DNA from: Ulota crispa
Lineage: Eukaryota > Streptophyta > Bryopsida > Orthotrichales > Orthotrichaceae
Length of the DNA: 64,000 bases
Direction: 5' to 3'
Assembly (NCBI GenBank): GCA_963920765.1
Contig: OY987249.1
Location: 2,947,230-3,011,229 of the forward strand
Part shown: in pieces, positions 37,521 to 47,566 of the stretch
Position numbering within the stretch: position 1 is the stretch's first letter
Layout: the number at the start of each line of letters is the position of its first letter
Made by a program: the position numbers and the translations under genes
Notes under the pieces: model-generated
The model's input: the letters and a program-made list of their open reading frames with translations, nothing else
What the model was told of the DNA's origin: nothing
The model's database searches: none

Positions 37521-38031
37521 TTAAACGCTAGATTTGAAGTTGTCAGATTCAATATTAGTCAATGCAATTATATCCCTAAAACAATTCTACTCACTTGAGA
37601 GGGCACATAGGGATTTATTGTTCATCTACATTACCAAATAACACCATGTGAATAATGCTGAAAATTGAATTTTGAATAGGAAAGGATTGAATAGGCACAA
37701 CCCCTTTAGGGGATTGATATAAAGTTCTAGACAGAAAATCGTATTCCTTTTAAAAAAAATCTCACGTAATCAATACTTTACCCAATTTAAACTAATTACA
37801 TACTTGAAAAGCTTAGAAAGAGGAGCAATTTTTATTATATTTTGATGTAAATCTAATTAGGAGAAGTGTTAGAAAAAAAAAGTTGAAAGAAAAATCCTAA
37901 TTATGCTTTAAAGTTTCTTAAAATCATTACAAGTTTGTCAACAATTTACCATGCGTATACTTTCAATCTATTTTCAATGTAAAACATGTTTGTTTGAGTT
38001 GAGACAATTTCAAATTTTAAAAGGTGGTTAA

Positions 38032-38966
38032 CCCCTAAAAGACCATTGTCCCTTTGGGAAACAAATCAGATTTTGGGCATGTACCTTTAGATAAGCTACT
38101 TTGTATGATTTTTTGAAACTTTTATTGAAAGTGGGGAACACAGAGATCTACTTGGGCGTCTCATTTTTTCTTTGTTCTAACATTCATCAAAGAAGTTATG
38201 CAATAATTTATCAAAACTAGGAGAATAAGGACACTTTAGGCAACCCAAAAAAGTTCTTCAAAAATTGCAATTTTCAAAAATAAAAATCTGGAATTGGTTC
38301 TTTAGATTTTTTATACATGCAAAGCTTTGAATCATTCAATTTCAATCAATGAGATGAAAGTTATGAGGAGTTTTTGTTTGTAGGCCGTTATGGATTCTCT
38401 ACTCTCAAATAAACTTTGAAGTCCTTTATTTTACTCAATTTTCAATATTTTGGAAAAAAATTAAATGAAAGGAAGTAGATTTTTTATCACATCATTATAA
38501 CTGTTGGGATTTTCATTTTCCATTTCAACAATTAGATTCCTAACAATTTAGTGTTTTGACTCATTCTCTACTCCTTTTACATACTGTACTATTGTTTTCC
38601 CATGTGTTGTTTAGTTCCAATTAATTTGAAAATTCTCCCACATATACCTAACTTGGTCTCCTACATGGAAAAATAAAAGCACAACTTTGGTTAGAGCAAT
38701 TTTTTTTCATGTAAGAGTGGTCAAAGGCTTCTGAAATTTATTGGCAGCAAGGAAAAAAACCTTTTCCCATCACTTCAAATGTAAGTATCTCTCTCCTCTC
38801 CACCTAAAACAACTTGATTTTCCCCCTGTAAATATCTCTTCAAGTCTATGGCAAGATCCTATGGTTGGATTTCCAATAAATAAATAAAATCTATCTTATT
38901 ACTCATCCCCTAGAAGTAATAGTTTTCAATGATTTTGGATTAAAAAAGGGCTTGGTCCTTTAGAGG
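38032..38966. mobile_element. piggyBac-like non-autonomous element B (935 bp)
   Basis: Starts CCCCTAAAAGACCA after TTAA (38028-38031) and ends TGGTCCTTTAGAGG before TCAA (38967-38970), a duplication with one change. It aligns along its length with element A in the same orientation. Confidence 0.82.
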
Positions 38967-39214
38967 TCAAAAGCCTCAAAGATGTTGATGATGCTAATAA
39001 AAGTTGATAAATATGGCATACTCATTTGTGCAAAATTGTGTTTGGCATGGATTAAAAGCATGAAATAATAATAACCTAATTTCCAAATTCTAATAAATTT
39101 TATCCCCCTAGCTGGCTTTTTGAATATGTATTCAATTTTTAAATTTGATGAAGAATTGAATTTTTGGAAGGGGTTTAAAAAATGACTATAACTTTATGTC
39201 CAAGGCTCTATGTA

Positions 39215-40665
39215 ACACCCCTTTGTGACTATTCTACCACACCCACTACATATGGCCAATATTACAATATTAAAATAGGTGTGGACCAAGGGAAAACATA
39301 ACTAATATGAAAATACAACTCAACACAGCATCCACTTTTCTAAAATTTCCTTATTCATGCTTGATTTGAAGAGGCCTCTAAGTTTTTTGGAAGTTAGCAA
39401 ACATTTGATGTAATATATCTAAATTAGCAATGTCCAAACCAAAATTTTATTACACTTTCAAAATGAAAAATTTTATGCCCTTCAAACCATATATAGTTTT
39501 TGTACAATTAACTATATGCTATTAATAAATGAGGATTGATATACCGGCTTTTATGCTGGGTGGATTGAGGATGCCCTAAGGGCATCTGCAATGCACCCTG
39601 GGAAAACTCCCGGCAAAAATCCCAATATTTTAGTCCAATCTTTTAATAGACAAGGAATTTTATCATGATTTTTTTATGGGTTGAAGGGTACTATAAATAT
39701 TATTGTGAAAACGTAATAGTATTTGGGTTTGGACATTGTATGAATTAGATAGAGATGTGGACAAAAAGATCCATTCCTCACTCAAACCCTTTCCACGTAA
39801 TCAATTCTTCACCAAATCTAAAATCAATTACATATTTCAAAAGCCTATGAAGGGGGAAAACATGCATTAAATTTTGAAAAGTAGAGTATTCCAACTCAAC
39901 GCCTTTAACTCATGCAAAGTGTAATTGTGCACTATCAAATATGCTATATTCATCAACTTTTAGACTTCCACCAACAAGTTTTTTAGCTTTTAACCACCTT
40001 TTAGAGCTTGAAATTGCCTTAACTCAAGCGAGCCTCTTGTAGATAGAAAGAGGGACACGAAGCACTAAAATTTGACATGAATCAAATTAGGAGAAGTGTT
40101 AATAAAAAATCATTTAGAAAAAGCATCAAATTTTGATTAAAATGCTTTTAAAATCATTACAAGTTCACCATTAGTCTAAAACCAATACACTCTCACCCCG
40201 TTATTAGAGCTTTCAACATATATAATTTTAAATTTTAGATTTAGTGAAGTATTGATGGTATGGGAGGGGTATGATTGAAGAATGGATCTTTGTGTCCCCA
40301 TCTCTATAACCCATCAAATGTTAGCTAACTTCCAAAAAACTTAAAGGTCCCTCCAAATCAAGCCTAAATAAGGAAATTTTAGTAAAAGGGTTGGTACATT
40401 TGCCGTCCACTCTACTAAAATTTCCTTATATAAGCTTGATTTGAAAAAGTCTTTAAATTTTTTGGAAGTTAACTAACATTTGATGTGATATATCTAAATC
40501 ATACAATTTCCAAACCAAAATTTAATTGCTCTTTTAGAATGAAAATTTTCATGCCCTTCAACCTATATATAGATTTTGTATGATTAACTATATGCCATTA
40601 ATACTGTAGATGAGGATAGATATACCGGCCTTTATGCCGGGTCGATTGAGGATGCCCACAGGGCC
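39215..40665. repeat. Nested inverted- and direct-repeat complex
   Basis: About 39340-39600 recurs directly at 40418-40660, including ATATACCGGC and GGATTGAGGATGCCC. Between them, 39735-39790 pairs with 40256-40310 (GATCCATTCYTCA words), and 40320-40385 pairs with 40418-40500. The left edge (ATTCTACCACACCCACTA) matches the end region of the element at 60917. It is a stack of MITE insertions. Confidence 0.65.
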
Positions 40666-40669
40666 ACTT

Positions 40670-41590
40670 CATGTTCTAAGCCCTGAATCATATACTGTAA
40701 TTAGAGTGCCTTCATAGTTAGGGTGTCTTCAAAATTAGGGTTTCTTCCTTCAGTTGGACAATGTGCTTCAGCATGTTGTTGTCGTCAATGTGTGCATCGT
40801 GTCAGTCTCGTACTCCGGTGGACCTGAAAAGCGTGCGCATCTTCGCAATCGACCAAGTTTGAGGAGAATTAAGATCCTTGTCGATTTCTTCACGTTCGTT
40901 GCTCAAGTGAGTCTTTCGGACTCCGTCATTGCTGGCGTATGTCTCAGCCCTAATTTCTCGGCCGAGGTTTTTTTCCACGGGGTCGAGCATAAGAAGGTAA
41001 GGTTAAGATCACTCGAACTTGGATCGTTCTTTCCCATTGAAAATCCAAACAAAACCGTACTGTACCGTTTTCCAAATTAGTAATATTTTTGGTCGTTTTC
41101 TAAGGTTTTCAGTCCTTTTTCTTCCATACTTAAAGTTGATGGAGTCTTTCAATGCAGAATCAAAACATGCAATCCAAACCGCTGTTGAGAATGGAATAGA
41201 ATGAAAATGTCCGTTTTTATTGTAAACTTCGAATTTGTCTGAATTAGACGAGCGGATGTTGCCGGATATGTTGCCCGTCGGTTGTTCTGATTGTTTCCTT
41301 TTTTGGCTGGGCAGATGAGCGTTGAGCTTAGTCCAAAAACAGGGAGCATTGCAAGCCAGTGCGAGAATTAGGGTTTAGGGTTTAGGGTTTCTGCGGTGGA
41401 ATCCGATCTTAATGGTGTTGTATTGGCTTAAGTGGTGAGTATTGGCCATCATGAGTATTGGCGGCGGAGGTAATTGTCGGAGCTCTCTTGTTCGCTGTTG
41501 TGGTCAGGAAGCTTTTTGGTGGACTTGCCTTGTAATGGTTGTGGAGAGCTTTGAATGTTGATATTTTTGAAGGACTAGAGCGGTCCTTGT
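40670..41590. other. Upstream region of the maturase relic
   Basis: GC-richer than the flanks, with a long open frame at 40754-41080 that I cannot assign. Three TTTAGGG telomere-type repeats occur at about 41370-41390. It may be the remains of the maturase 5' region. Confidence 0.35.
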
Positions 41591-41885
41591 GTGTCTGTGG
41601 TAGGCAAGGCTGACAGTGGATGGAAGCTATATCCAACTGATCCATCTGAGGAAGTCCGACAAGAGCCCTGGTTGAAAGCGGCCATGGATACTCTTAATAG
41701 GGAGCTCATGCGGCAGGGTACTCGAATCCGAGGTGAGTGTTTGGAGTGACCTTCCCTGCTTAGTGTTATTCCAGATGTGATGAATATCTCTGCTCAACAT
41801 CAGAGTTTGTGGCAAGATTTACAAGAATTATGACTTCTAAGTGCCTAAGCGAATATTTAAATAAATTCCTCCTTCGATGCCAATA

Positions 41886-42199
41886 AGGTAGCAGCACCCA
41901 TAACCGTCAAATTAAGGGGTTTGAATATGATGATTATTAGTAAACATCTAGCAAATTATAGGATCGTATTAGCAAAGAGAAAAAGGATGAGTTTGCACTG
42001 TCGAATGTGTTATTTGGATATTGTGAGAATAAGTTGTGAATTTTAAAAAGCTGACTGCAATTGCACCTAATACCAACACTAAGGTTCCATGTTCACATGT
42101 TGTACATCCTTGTAATGACATCTATTCACTTCCACAGATTTTTCAAGATTTTAGAGGTGATGGTTATGGGTACGATGATGGTTCTAGATGTTGCTACCT
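41886..42199 (+). repeat. TA-flanked MITE, 314 bp, copy 2
   Basis: Inverted partner of 21394-21708 with ends AGGTAGCAGCACCCATAA and the diverged TTGCTACCT, between TA dinucleotides (41884-41885 and 42200-42201). It lies in the probable intron of the maturase relic. Confidence 0.88.
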
Positions 42200-43503
42200 T
42201 AGTCGATTGTGGGAACATTACTATGGATATCGTTTGATACTGGAGGTTGCGTTTTGGTACAGATTGTTGCCTTCCTTGAAGCTTTCTGAATGCTTTGTTT
42301 GAACCCCCGTGCAAGTAGCACTGCTGTAGCATTCCTCGTGAGATGTTCCTGGGTCTCAGAGTGGTGACTCAAGCTTGTCTATGGAATAATGCTTGCAGGC
42401 AAACCCGTGGATCCAGCTTTGATACCTCGATCGCCAGCTACTGAACACGAACAAATCTTTGAACAACACTATCTTCCCTGCTCCTACGGGTTTCGACCAG
42501 GACTGTCTCAGCAAACGTGCATGAAGCAGGTATTCGACGTGATATTCAGGGAACGGTTTGGTACATCGAAGGGAAAAGCTTGTCGAGGTACTTCAATCAG
42601 ATTCCACCAGAAACAGTGACACGTTTGGTGCAGGATAATATCCAGTTTGGAAGTACCAGCAGTTTCGAGAAGCATTTAATAGCAAGCCTGAAGGCATCTG
42701 CACGACGAGGCATCACAAGAAACGGGTTTGATCCACTTGCTTCTATTATAGTGCTGCATGAATCAGATACCTTTCTACCACGATTGAAGCGCAATGTGGA
42801 CAGGGGACACTACCAGACTGCTACTAACGGCTCCTGCAGTGTTGAACTTTGCCAGAACGGCGCTGGCCTTGGACCGAACTGCTGTTAGGCTGACCAGTTA
42901 CAGAAAACAAGCGAAAGATTTCCTTAAGCCCTCCTCAAGACCCTTACTTGCGACGTATCAACCTACACCCGCTTTGCTGACGACTTCTTAATAGGAGTTA
43001 TAGGACCTAGAGCTCTGGCAGGGCGGATACAGGAACTAGTAAATCAGTTTTTACTAGTCAAGCTGAAGATGCAGGCTGCCCCTGATAATTTTGAAATATC
43101 GCGAGCTAAGACAGCAAGGTACCCTTTTCATAAGCAGGAACCCTGACAAAGTTCGGAAGTTGTGTCGTAGGCAGGGTGACAAATGGATGACCTACAGGGT
43201 AGAGGATTATGGAACTCTGTTTTCTGGTGGATATGCAGAAGGTGGTCAGGCGTTTGGCAGAGAAGGGCTTTTGTGACAAAAGTGGCAATCCGAAGCCCAA
43301 TTTCAGGTATTATCAGTACCCGCAGGACAAGTCTGTGAAGGTTGTAGGGAATATTCTGCGGGGGCTTGCTGAGTATTACCATCTGTCTGAATCCAAACGC
43401 CAGTGTGTCAACCGCCTCAGCTACATCATGCGGTCTTCACTGGCCAAAACTTATGCTGCGAAGTTCAAGTTAGGCTCCGCAGCCAAGGTTTATAAGAGAG
43501 GGA

Positions 43504-43523
43504 GGGGGGGGGGGGGGGGGGGG
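43504..43523. repeat. Homopolymer of 20 G
   Basis: An uninterrupted G tract between the end of maturase domain X and the basic C-terminal tail. Its length sets the frame: as written the frame stops at once, while a one-base change would continue into KDLSRPIKVKG. Confidence 0.95.
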
Positions 43524-43746
43524 TAAAGATTTATCTCGACCGATAAAGGTCAAGGGTGACTCTTCACCCAAAAACTCCCCTGGCGGATCATTTTCTGTAG
43601 GGAAGCGCAGTGACGGAACTCAGAGGCCTCGACGTCCGTCTCGATTCCCGTTCACCAAGTATAAAGAAATTCCTCGGCCTGACAGAATGGGCTTGACGAG
43701 AGATTGGGAGCGGCAGAGGACAGCGCATCGTCCAAGGCGTGGGTGA

Positions 43747-44360
43747 GGCACTTTAACGACATGGTACTTTGTCGGACGTGGAGGTATTCCTCGCCAATAC
43801 ATATGTCCAAGTGTTTTTTCACCCCTATGGGACTAAGAAGCCAAAAATGCTGCTCATGTGTTTTTCACTTTTTTTGGTTCAATTTTGTTTTATTACAGAT
43901 CAACTCACGTTCTTCACTGGTTCTAGTAATATCAAGTTTGTCCCTAACTGCGTATTTTTTTCGTCATAATCGTTTAGAATTCATGGGAGTAGAATGAAAC
44001 TATCATTGTTGTGACAATTCAGCATAGGAGTTCAATGCAGGCTTTTCCCTTTACGGCTTGGTGGAGAGTTTCTGCACCATCATTTTAGTGAATAATCCTA
44101 CTTTCGGTCAATCTTTTTTGAATTTTTTTTCTTGTATGTATTATCAGGGTGACAGTCAAAACAGGATGTCGGGACAGTCTGGTGAATTGAAGCAACTGAA
44201 CATACACGGTTGGGAAGCTTTTGAGATGGGTCAAGACATTCACCTCCAGGCCGCACTTTCGGAAGCAGAGCTGTTACCCGGGGTTACAGGATGAAGAAGG
44301 TGCGCCACGGTGACCGGATGAATGATTTCCTTTTGGACAGACTTTAGAATCATCTGTTTT
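43747..44360. other. Region 3' of the maturase relic, no gene seen
   Basis: AT-rich sequence with no recognised gene. Near its end, 44300-44362 recurs in diverged form at about 45072-45135, flanking the element pair between them. Confidence 0.4.
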
Positions 44361-44364
44361 CGTG

Positions 44365-44890
44365 TACACCAAAGAGTGCATTTAGGTTGCCCCACACTAA
44401 CTTCTCATATCTTACACTTTTACTGCTGTAAAAATGATTTTCATGCAAAAAAACAAATTTTAAATGGCCTTACAACCACTACAAAGGTGCCGAAAAATAA
44501 TTTAACAACTTTCAAGTTGTAAATCATATCAAATCCAAGCATGGTCAACATATAGTGTGGGGCAACCTAAATGCACTATTTGGTATACACCAAATAGTGC
44601 ATTTAGGTTGCCTCAACAATTAGGTTGCCTTACCTTGGAATGTTACCTCATGACCCTCCACTTGCCCACTTGGAAGTGCATGCAACTCTTTACATATTTA
44701 GATTTCACTTGATTAACAACTTGAATTTTGCTAATTTGTCTTTCTACAGCTTTGTAATACTTGTCAAGTCTTTCAAAAATGATTTATTACAATAATTATT
44801 GCTGAAAATTACTGTAGCAGCAGTAAGTATTTAAATAGTGTGGAATGTCGAGAAATTAGTATGGGGTAACCTAAATGCACTATTTGGTGT
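44365..44890. repeat. Pair of inverted-repeat elements sharing a terminus
   Basis: Three copies of the terminus TACACCAAATAGTGCATTTAGG (or its reverse complement) occur near 44365, 44570-44610 and 44870-44890. They delimit two adjacent elements that share the boundary at about 44585-44592. A related end lies near 61600. Confidence 0.75.
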
Positions 44891-45244
44891 AGTTTAGTTC
44901 GCTTTTTGCTGACATGGAAGTTCTGGAAGCTTAGGCGTAGTTCTGCCAGCTTTCATTTTAGTGACGAAAATTTGCCAGTTGCAAATAATTTCTCCCAATG
45001 GTAGTATTTCCTTCCCGATATCCTCCAATGGCGAGGCGACAACGACGCAGTCATTTGCCACTAGAATGAACGCTGCGCCACGATGACTGGATGAATGACT
45101 TCCTTTTGGACAGATTTTAAGAATCAACTCTTTCTGTGTACTTATACTTTTCATTTTGATGACATGGCATTTCTGGAAGCTTTCGAGTAAATCTGCTGTA
45201 CTTAGAAGGGCATAAACGGGGGCATGTTTAACACATTCTTTTTC

Positions 45245-45252
45245 TATAAATA
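45245..45252 (+). promoter_or_regulatory. TATA box of the Dof-like gene
   Basis: TATAAATA lies 316 bp before the ATG and just upstream of a pyrimidine-rich leader. A start of transcription about 30 bp further on is inferred. Confidence 0.6.
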
Positions 45253-45287
45253 AGACTTGCTTCTTCTTGTCTAGTCCTTTTTTACTC

Positions 45288-45505
45288 CACTCTCATACTC
45301 TCTCGCTCTCTCTCGCCCTCTCTCTAGCCCTCTCTCTCTCTCTCTAGCTTTCTTTCACTCGCCCTCTCTCTCGCCTCTTTCTATCGCTCTCTCTCTCCCG
45401 CTGTCTCTCTCGTCTCTCTAGCTGTCTCTCTCTTGCTGTCTCTCTAGTTCCTCCCGCTGTCTCTCTCTTGCTGTCTCTCTTGTCTCTCTCGCTGTCTTTC
45501 TCGCT
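45288..45505 (+). repeat. CT-rich microsatellite in the 5' leader
   Basis: Dense CTCTCT runs interspersed with CTCGC and TAGC words. Plant 5' leaders often hold such Y-patch-like tracts. Its length suggests slippage. Confidence 0.85.
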
Positions 45506-45560
45506 CTATTGAAGGGTTTGCCCTCTGTATTCCGTTTTCCATCACTGCTCTCTGGCGGAG

Positions 45561-46733
45561 ATGGTGTCATCGGGTTCTCCCGTGGAAGCGGCCCAACGTT
45601 GGTGCTATCACTGTGGCTGTGTGTCCAGTGATAGCAAGTTCAAATACTTCAACAACAAAAAACAAGACCAGCCCCGGTTCAAGTGCAGCAACTGCAAAAA
45701 GTTGTTCACGCCGGAGTTGCACGGACGCCGGCAAGGTAAAACCTACAGAAAACGTGGGGAGGATCCGGTAGAATTGCGAGGACTGGACCGGCAGTGCCCT
45801 CATTGCATGGTGATGAACGATGCTGCATTTAAATATTACAATAATGCTTCCACATCACAACCCCGCTTCAAGTGCCGAAGCTGCAGGAAGCAATTCCAAA
45901 TGGTTTTGGTAATTGAAGGGCAAATGAGGCATCTGAAGCACACCTCCAAAGTAAGGTGCAGTTCCAGCATGGTGAACGAGCAAATCGGGTGTGCACCATC
46001 CAACGTAGACACCAGCTACAGTTGGCCATCATCGTCTGTGATGAATTGGGAAAATGAACCATGCTCGGATGAAGCGGAGAGTTCACTTGTATGTGATCCA
46101 GCCACATTCAATGGCTGCCCAAATCATGGGCCAGAGCTGACTGCCGCTTGGAGCGATGAGGATATTGATTATCTTGAAACCCAGTTGGCTGAAGATGCTG
46201 GATCCACGGTCCCGGATGAGGATACCGTTGCTAGCTATGTGGAACTCTTGAAGTCTGATCTCATGAGCAATGACGTAGTCTCTGCTGATGTCCATACCGG
46301 TGCCTCAGCAGAAGATGTTGGGGATAACTTTGGGGACATAAATGATGCCTCAGCAGAAGTTGTTGGTGACAACTTTGGGGACCTAAATGTTGCCTCAGCA
46401 GAAGTTGTTGGTGATAACTTTGGGGACCTAAATATTGCCTCAGCAGAAGTTGTTGGTGATAACCTTGGGGACCTAAATGTTGCCTCCAAGGAAGATCTAG
46501 ACCTTTACTTTGATGACTTCGCAGAGAGTCTCCTCATCCCGGAAACCACCACCGTGGAGGGTGAGTCGCTATGCGCACAAGAGCTTCCACTGGATGGTGC
46601 TGCTTTTGGTCCCATCCCGGATTTTGCAGAGCTCTTTGGCAATGGCTGGGACAATAACCCAGTGCTGGGATGTTCGCAGCAACAAGTGTTGAATGGCACA
46701 TGGAACATAGAGATGGACATAGATTCTCTCTAG
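45561..46733 (+). CDS. Double Dof-like zinc-finger protein
   Basis: A single-exon protein of 390 residues. Module 1 has Cys15, Cys18, Cys42 and Cys45 around KFKYFNN and QPRFKCSNCKKLF. Module 2 has Cys79, Cys82, Cys105 and Cys108 around FKYYNN and QPRFKCRSCRKQF. The YYNN...QPR...C-x2-C core is that of plant Dof domains, but the spacings are 23 and 22 residues rather than the usual 21, and there are two modules. A basic linker (GRRQGKTYRKRGE) lies between them. Residues 248-307 are four 15-residue repeats (ASAEVVGDNFGDLNV type), and the C-terminus is acidic. It is probably a nuclear DNA-binding regulator with an acidic activation region, which is inference. A transposase-type zinc ribbon origin is an alternative. 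Confidence 0.85.
   Translation: MVSSGSPVEAAQRWCYHCGCVSSDSKFKYFNNKKQDQPRFKCSNCKKLFTPELHGRRQGKTYRKRGEDPVELRGLDRQCPHCMVMNDAAFKYYNNASTSQPRFKCRSCRKQFQMVLVIEGQMRHLKHTSKVRCSSSMVNEQIGCAPSNVDTSYSWPSSSVMNWENEPCSDEAESSLVCDPATFNGCPNHGPELTAAWSDEDIDYLETQLAEDAGSTVPDEDTVASYVELLKSDLMSNDVVSADVHTGASAEDVGDNFGDINDASAEVVGDNFGDLNVASAEVVGDNFGDLNIASAEVVGDNLGDLNVASKEDLDLYFDDFAESLLIPETTTVEGESLCAQELPLDGAAFGPIPDFAELFGNGWDNNPVLGCSQQQVLNGTWNIEMDIDSL
46302..46481 (+). repeat. Four 45-bp coding tandem repeats
   Basis: Units begin at 46302, 46347, 46392 and 46437, each starting GCCTCAGCAGAAG, and the next codons (GCCTCCAAGG) look like the start of a fifth. They stay in frame and encode acidic 15-residue units of the Dof-like protein. 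The last three are nearly identical, implying recent expansion. Confidence 0.95.
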
Positions 46734-47074
46734 TTCTAGATGTAGACTAATGGGAGAGCTTATATAGCTTCTCATGTGAAATCTACTGTATGATACAACC
46801 TTGTTTATAAACAAAGATTCTGCAATTAACATGTTTGTGCTATTGTGCTTGTGTTTATCTTCTATTGCCATGAGATTGGATCAGAGTCACGCGCTAAATT
46901 ACAGTTGATATTGATGACGTTGATAATGAATGCCATGAATGTTGAGATCATGTGTGTGTTTCATTGCAAGTGTCTGGTAGTCTTGACTGTATTGTATGTC
47001 AACGTGACTATGCATGGGATCTAACGGCTCTAGTCAAAAGATCGATTTGCATGATGTATTGAATTTATCTACGT

Positions 47075-47566
47075 TTGCTGCATTATTTTTGAAGATGGAT
47101 CACCACTATATGTGGGGTCAATTGCGTTGGTGCTTGCAATTACAAGTTTTTCCTGCTCTTTCTTCTGTACACTTTGCTGGAGACTTCGCTGGTTACAGCG
47201 TCGCTGTTGCCGTCGTTTATTGCGTTCTTCAGGGACGTTGAAGAAGCTGCTATCCCTGGCTCCCTCGTTGCCACTTTTCTCGGGTTTGTGCTGAACATGG
47301 CATTCGCCTTGAGCGTGCTGGGATTTCTTATCATGCACATTGCTCTGGTTGGTGGCAACACAACCACCATCGAGGCTTACGAGAAGAAGTCATCCATGAG
47401 GTGGCTGTTTGATTTGGGATGGAAGCGGAATTTCGAACAGGTGTTTGGTACTCGGAAGCTATATTGGTTCCTGCCAATATACGACTAGGAGGATTTGAGA
47501 AAGATCACTTTGTTGACTGGTCTTGATTATCCAATCAGGTCTGATCTAGAAGGTCAAGAGTATTAG
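47075..47566 (+). pseudogene. DHHC S-acyltransferase pseudogene, 5'-truncated
   Basis: The sequence enters at LKMDHH, where the catalytic DHHC reads DHHY (TAT for TGT). An apparent 2-nt loss follows after MWG. The frame then gives VNCVGACNYKFF, transmembrane segments, TTIEAYEKK, and FEQVFGTRKLYWFLPIYD. A TAG interrupts before the expected tail EDLRKITLLTGLDYPIRSD to a final TAG at 47564. Plant protein S-acyltransferases carry the same TTIEAYEKK and C-terminal signatures. No intron is visible, so a processed, 5'-truncated copy is possible, but no poly(A) tail is evident. Confidence 0.85.

Larger units (their letters stand above)
41591..43746 (+). pseudogene. Nuclear group II intron maturase (nMAT-like) pseudogene
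   Basis: The first exon piece (KLYPTDPSEEVRQEPWLKAA, near 41620-41735) ends at a GTGAGT donor. After a MITE-bearing gap and a TTGCAG acceptor at about 42400, reverse-transcriptase and maturase motifs follow in order: LPCSYGFRPGLSQQ (42472), TVWYIEGKSLSRYFNQI (42559, with the usual Asp missing), DPYLRRIN then YTRFADDFLIGV (42970-43000, the YADD box as FADD), domain X (ILRGLAEYYHLSESKRQ, KFKLGSAAKVYKRG, 43350-43495), and a basic tail to 43746. At least four frame changes occur, the first near 42545 and others near 42975, 43130 and 43220, plus a 20-G tract. Functional relatives splice mitochondrial introns. This copy appears dead. Confidence 0.82.

Noticed and set aside
40754..41080. 108-aa frame before the maturase relic
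   Set aside because: It could be a transit-peptide exon, but no known sequence pattern or splice link to 41591 could be shown.
41370..41392. TTTAGGG repeats as a telomere or chromosome-end signal
   Set aside because: Only three units, within a gene-flanking region; interstitial telo-box-like motifs are common in plant promoters.
44894..45154. 86-aa minus-strand frame
   Set aside because: It looks more protein-like than its neighbours, but I recognise no family, it ends at a MITE border, and part of it lies in the duplicated 60-bp flank.
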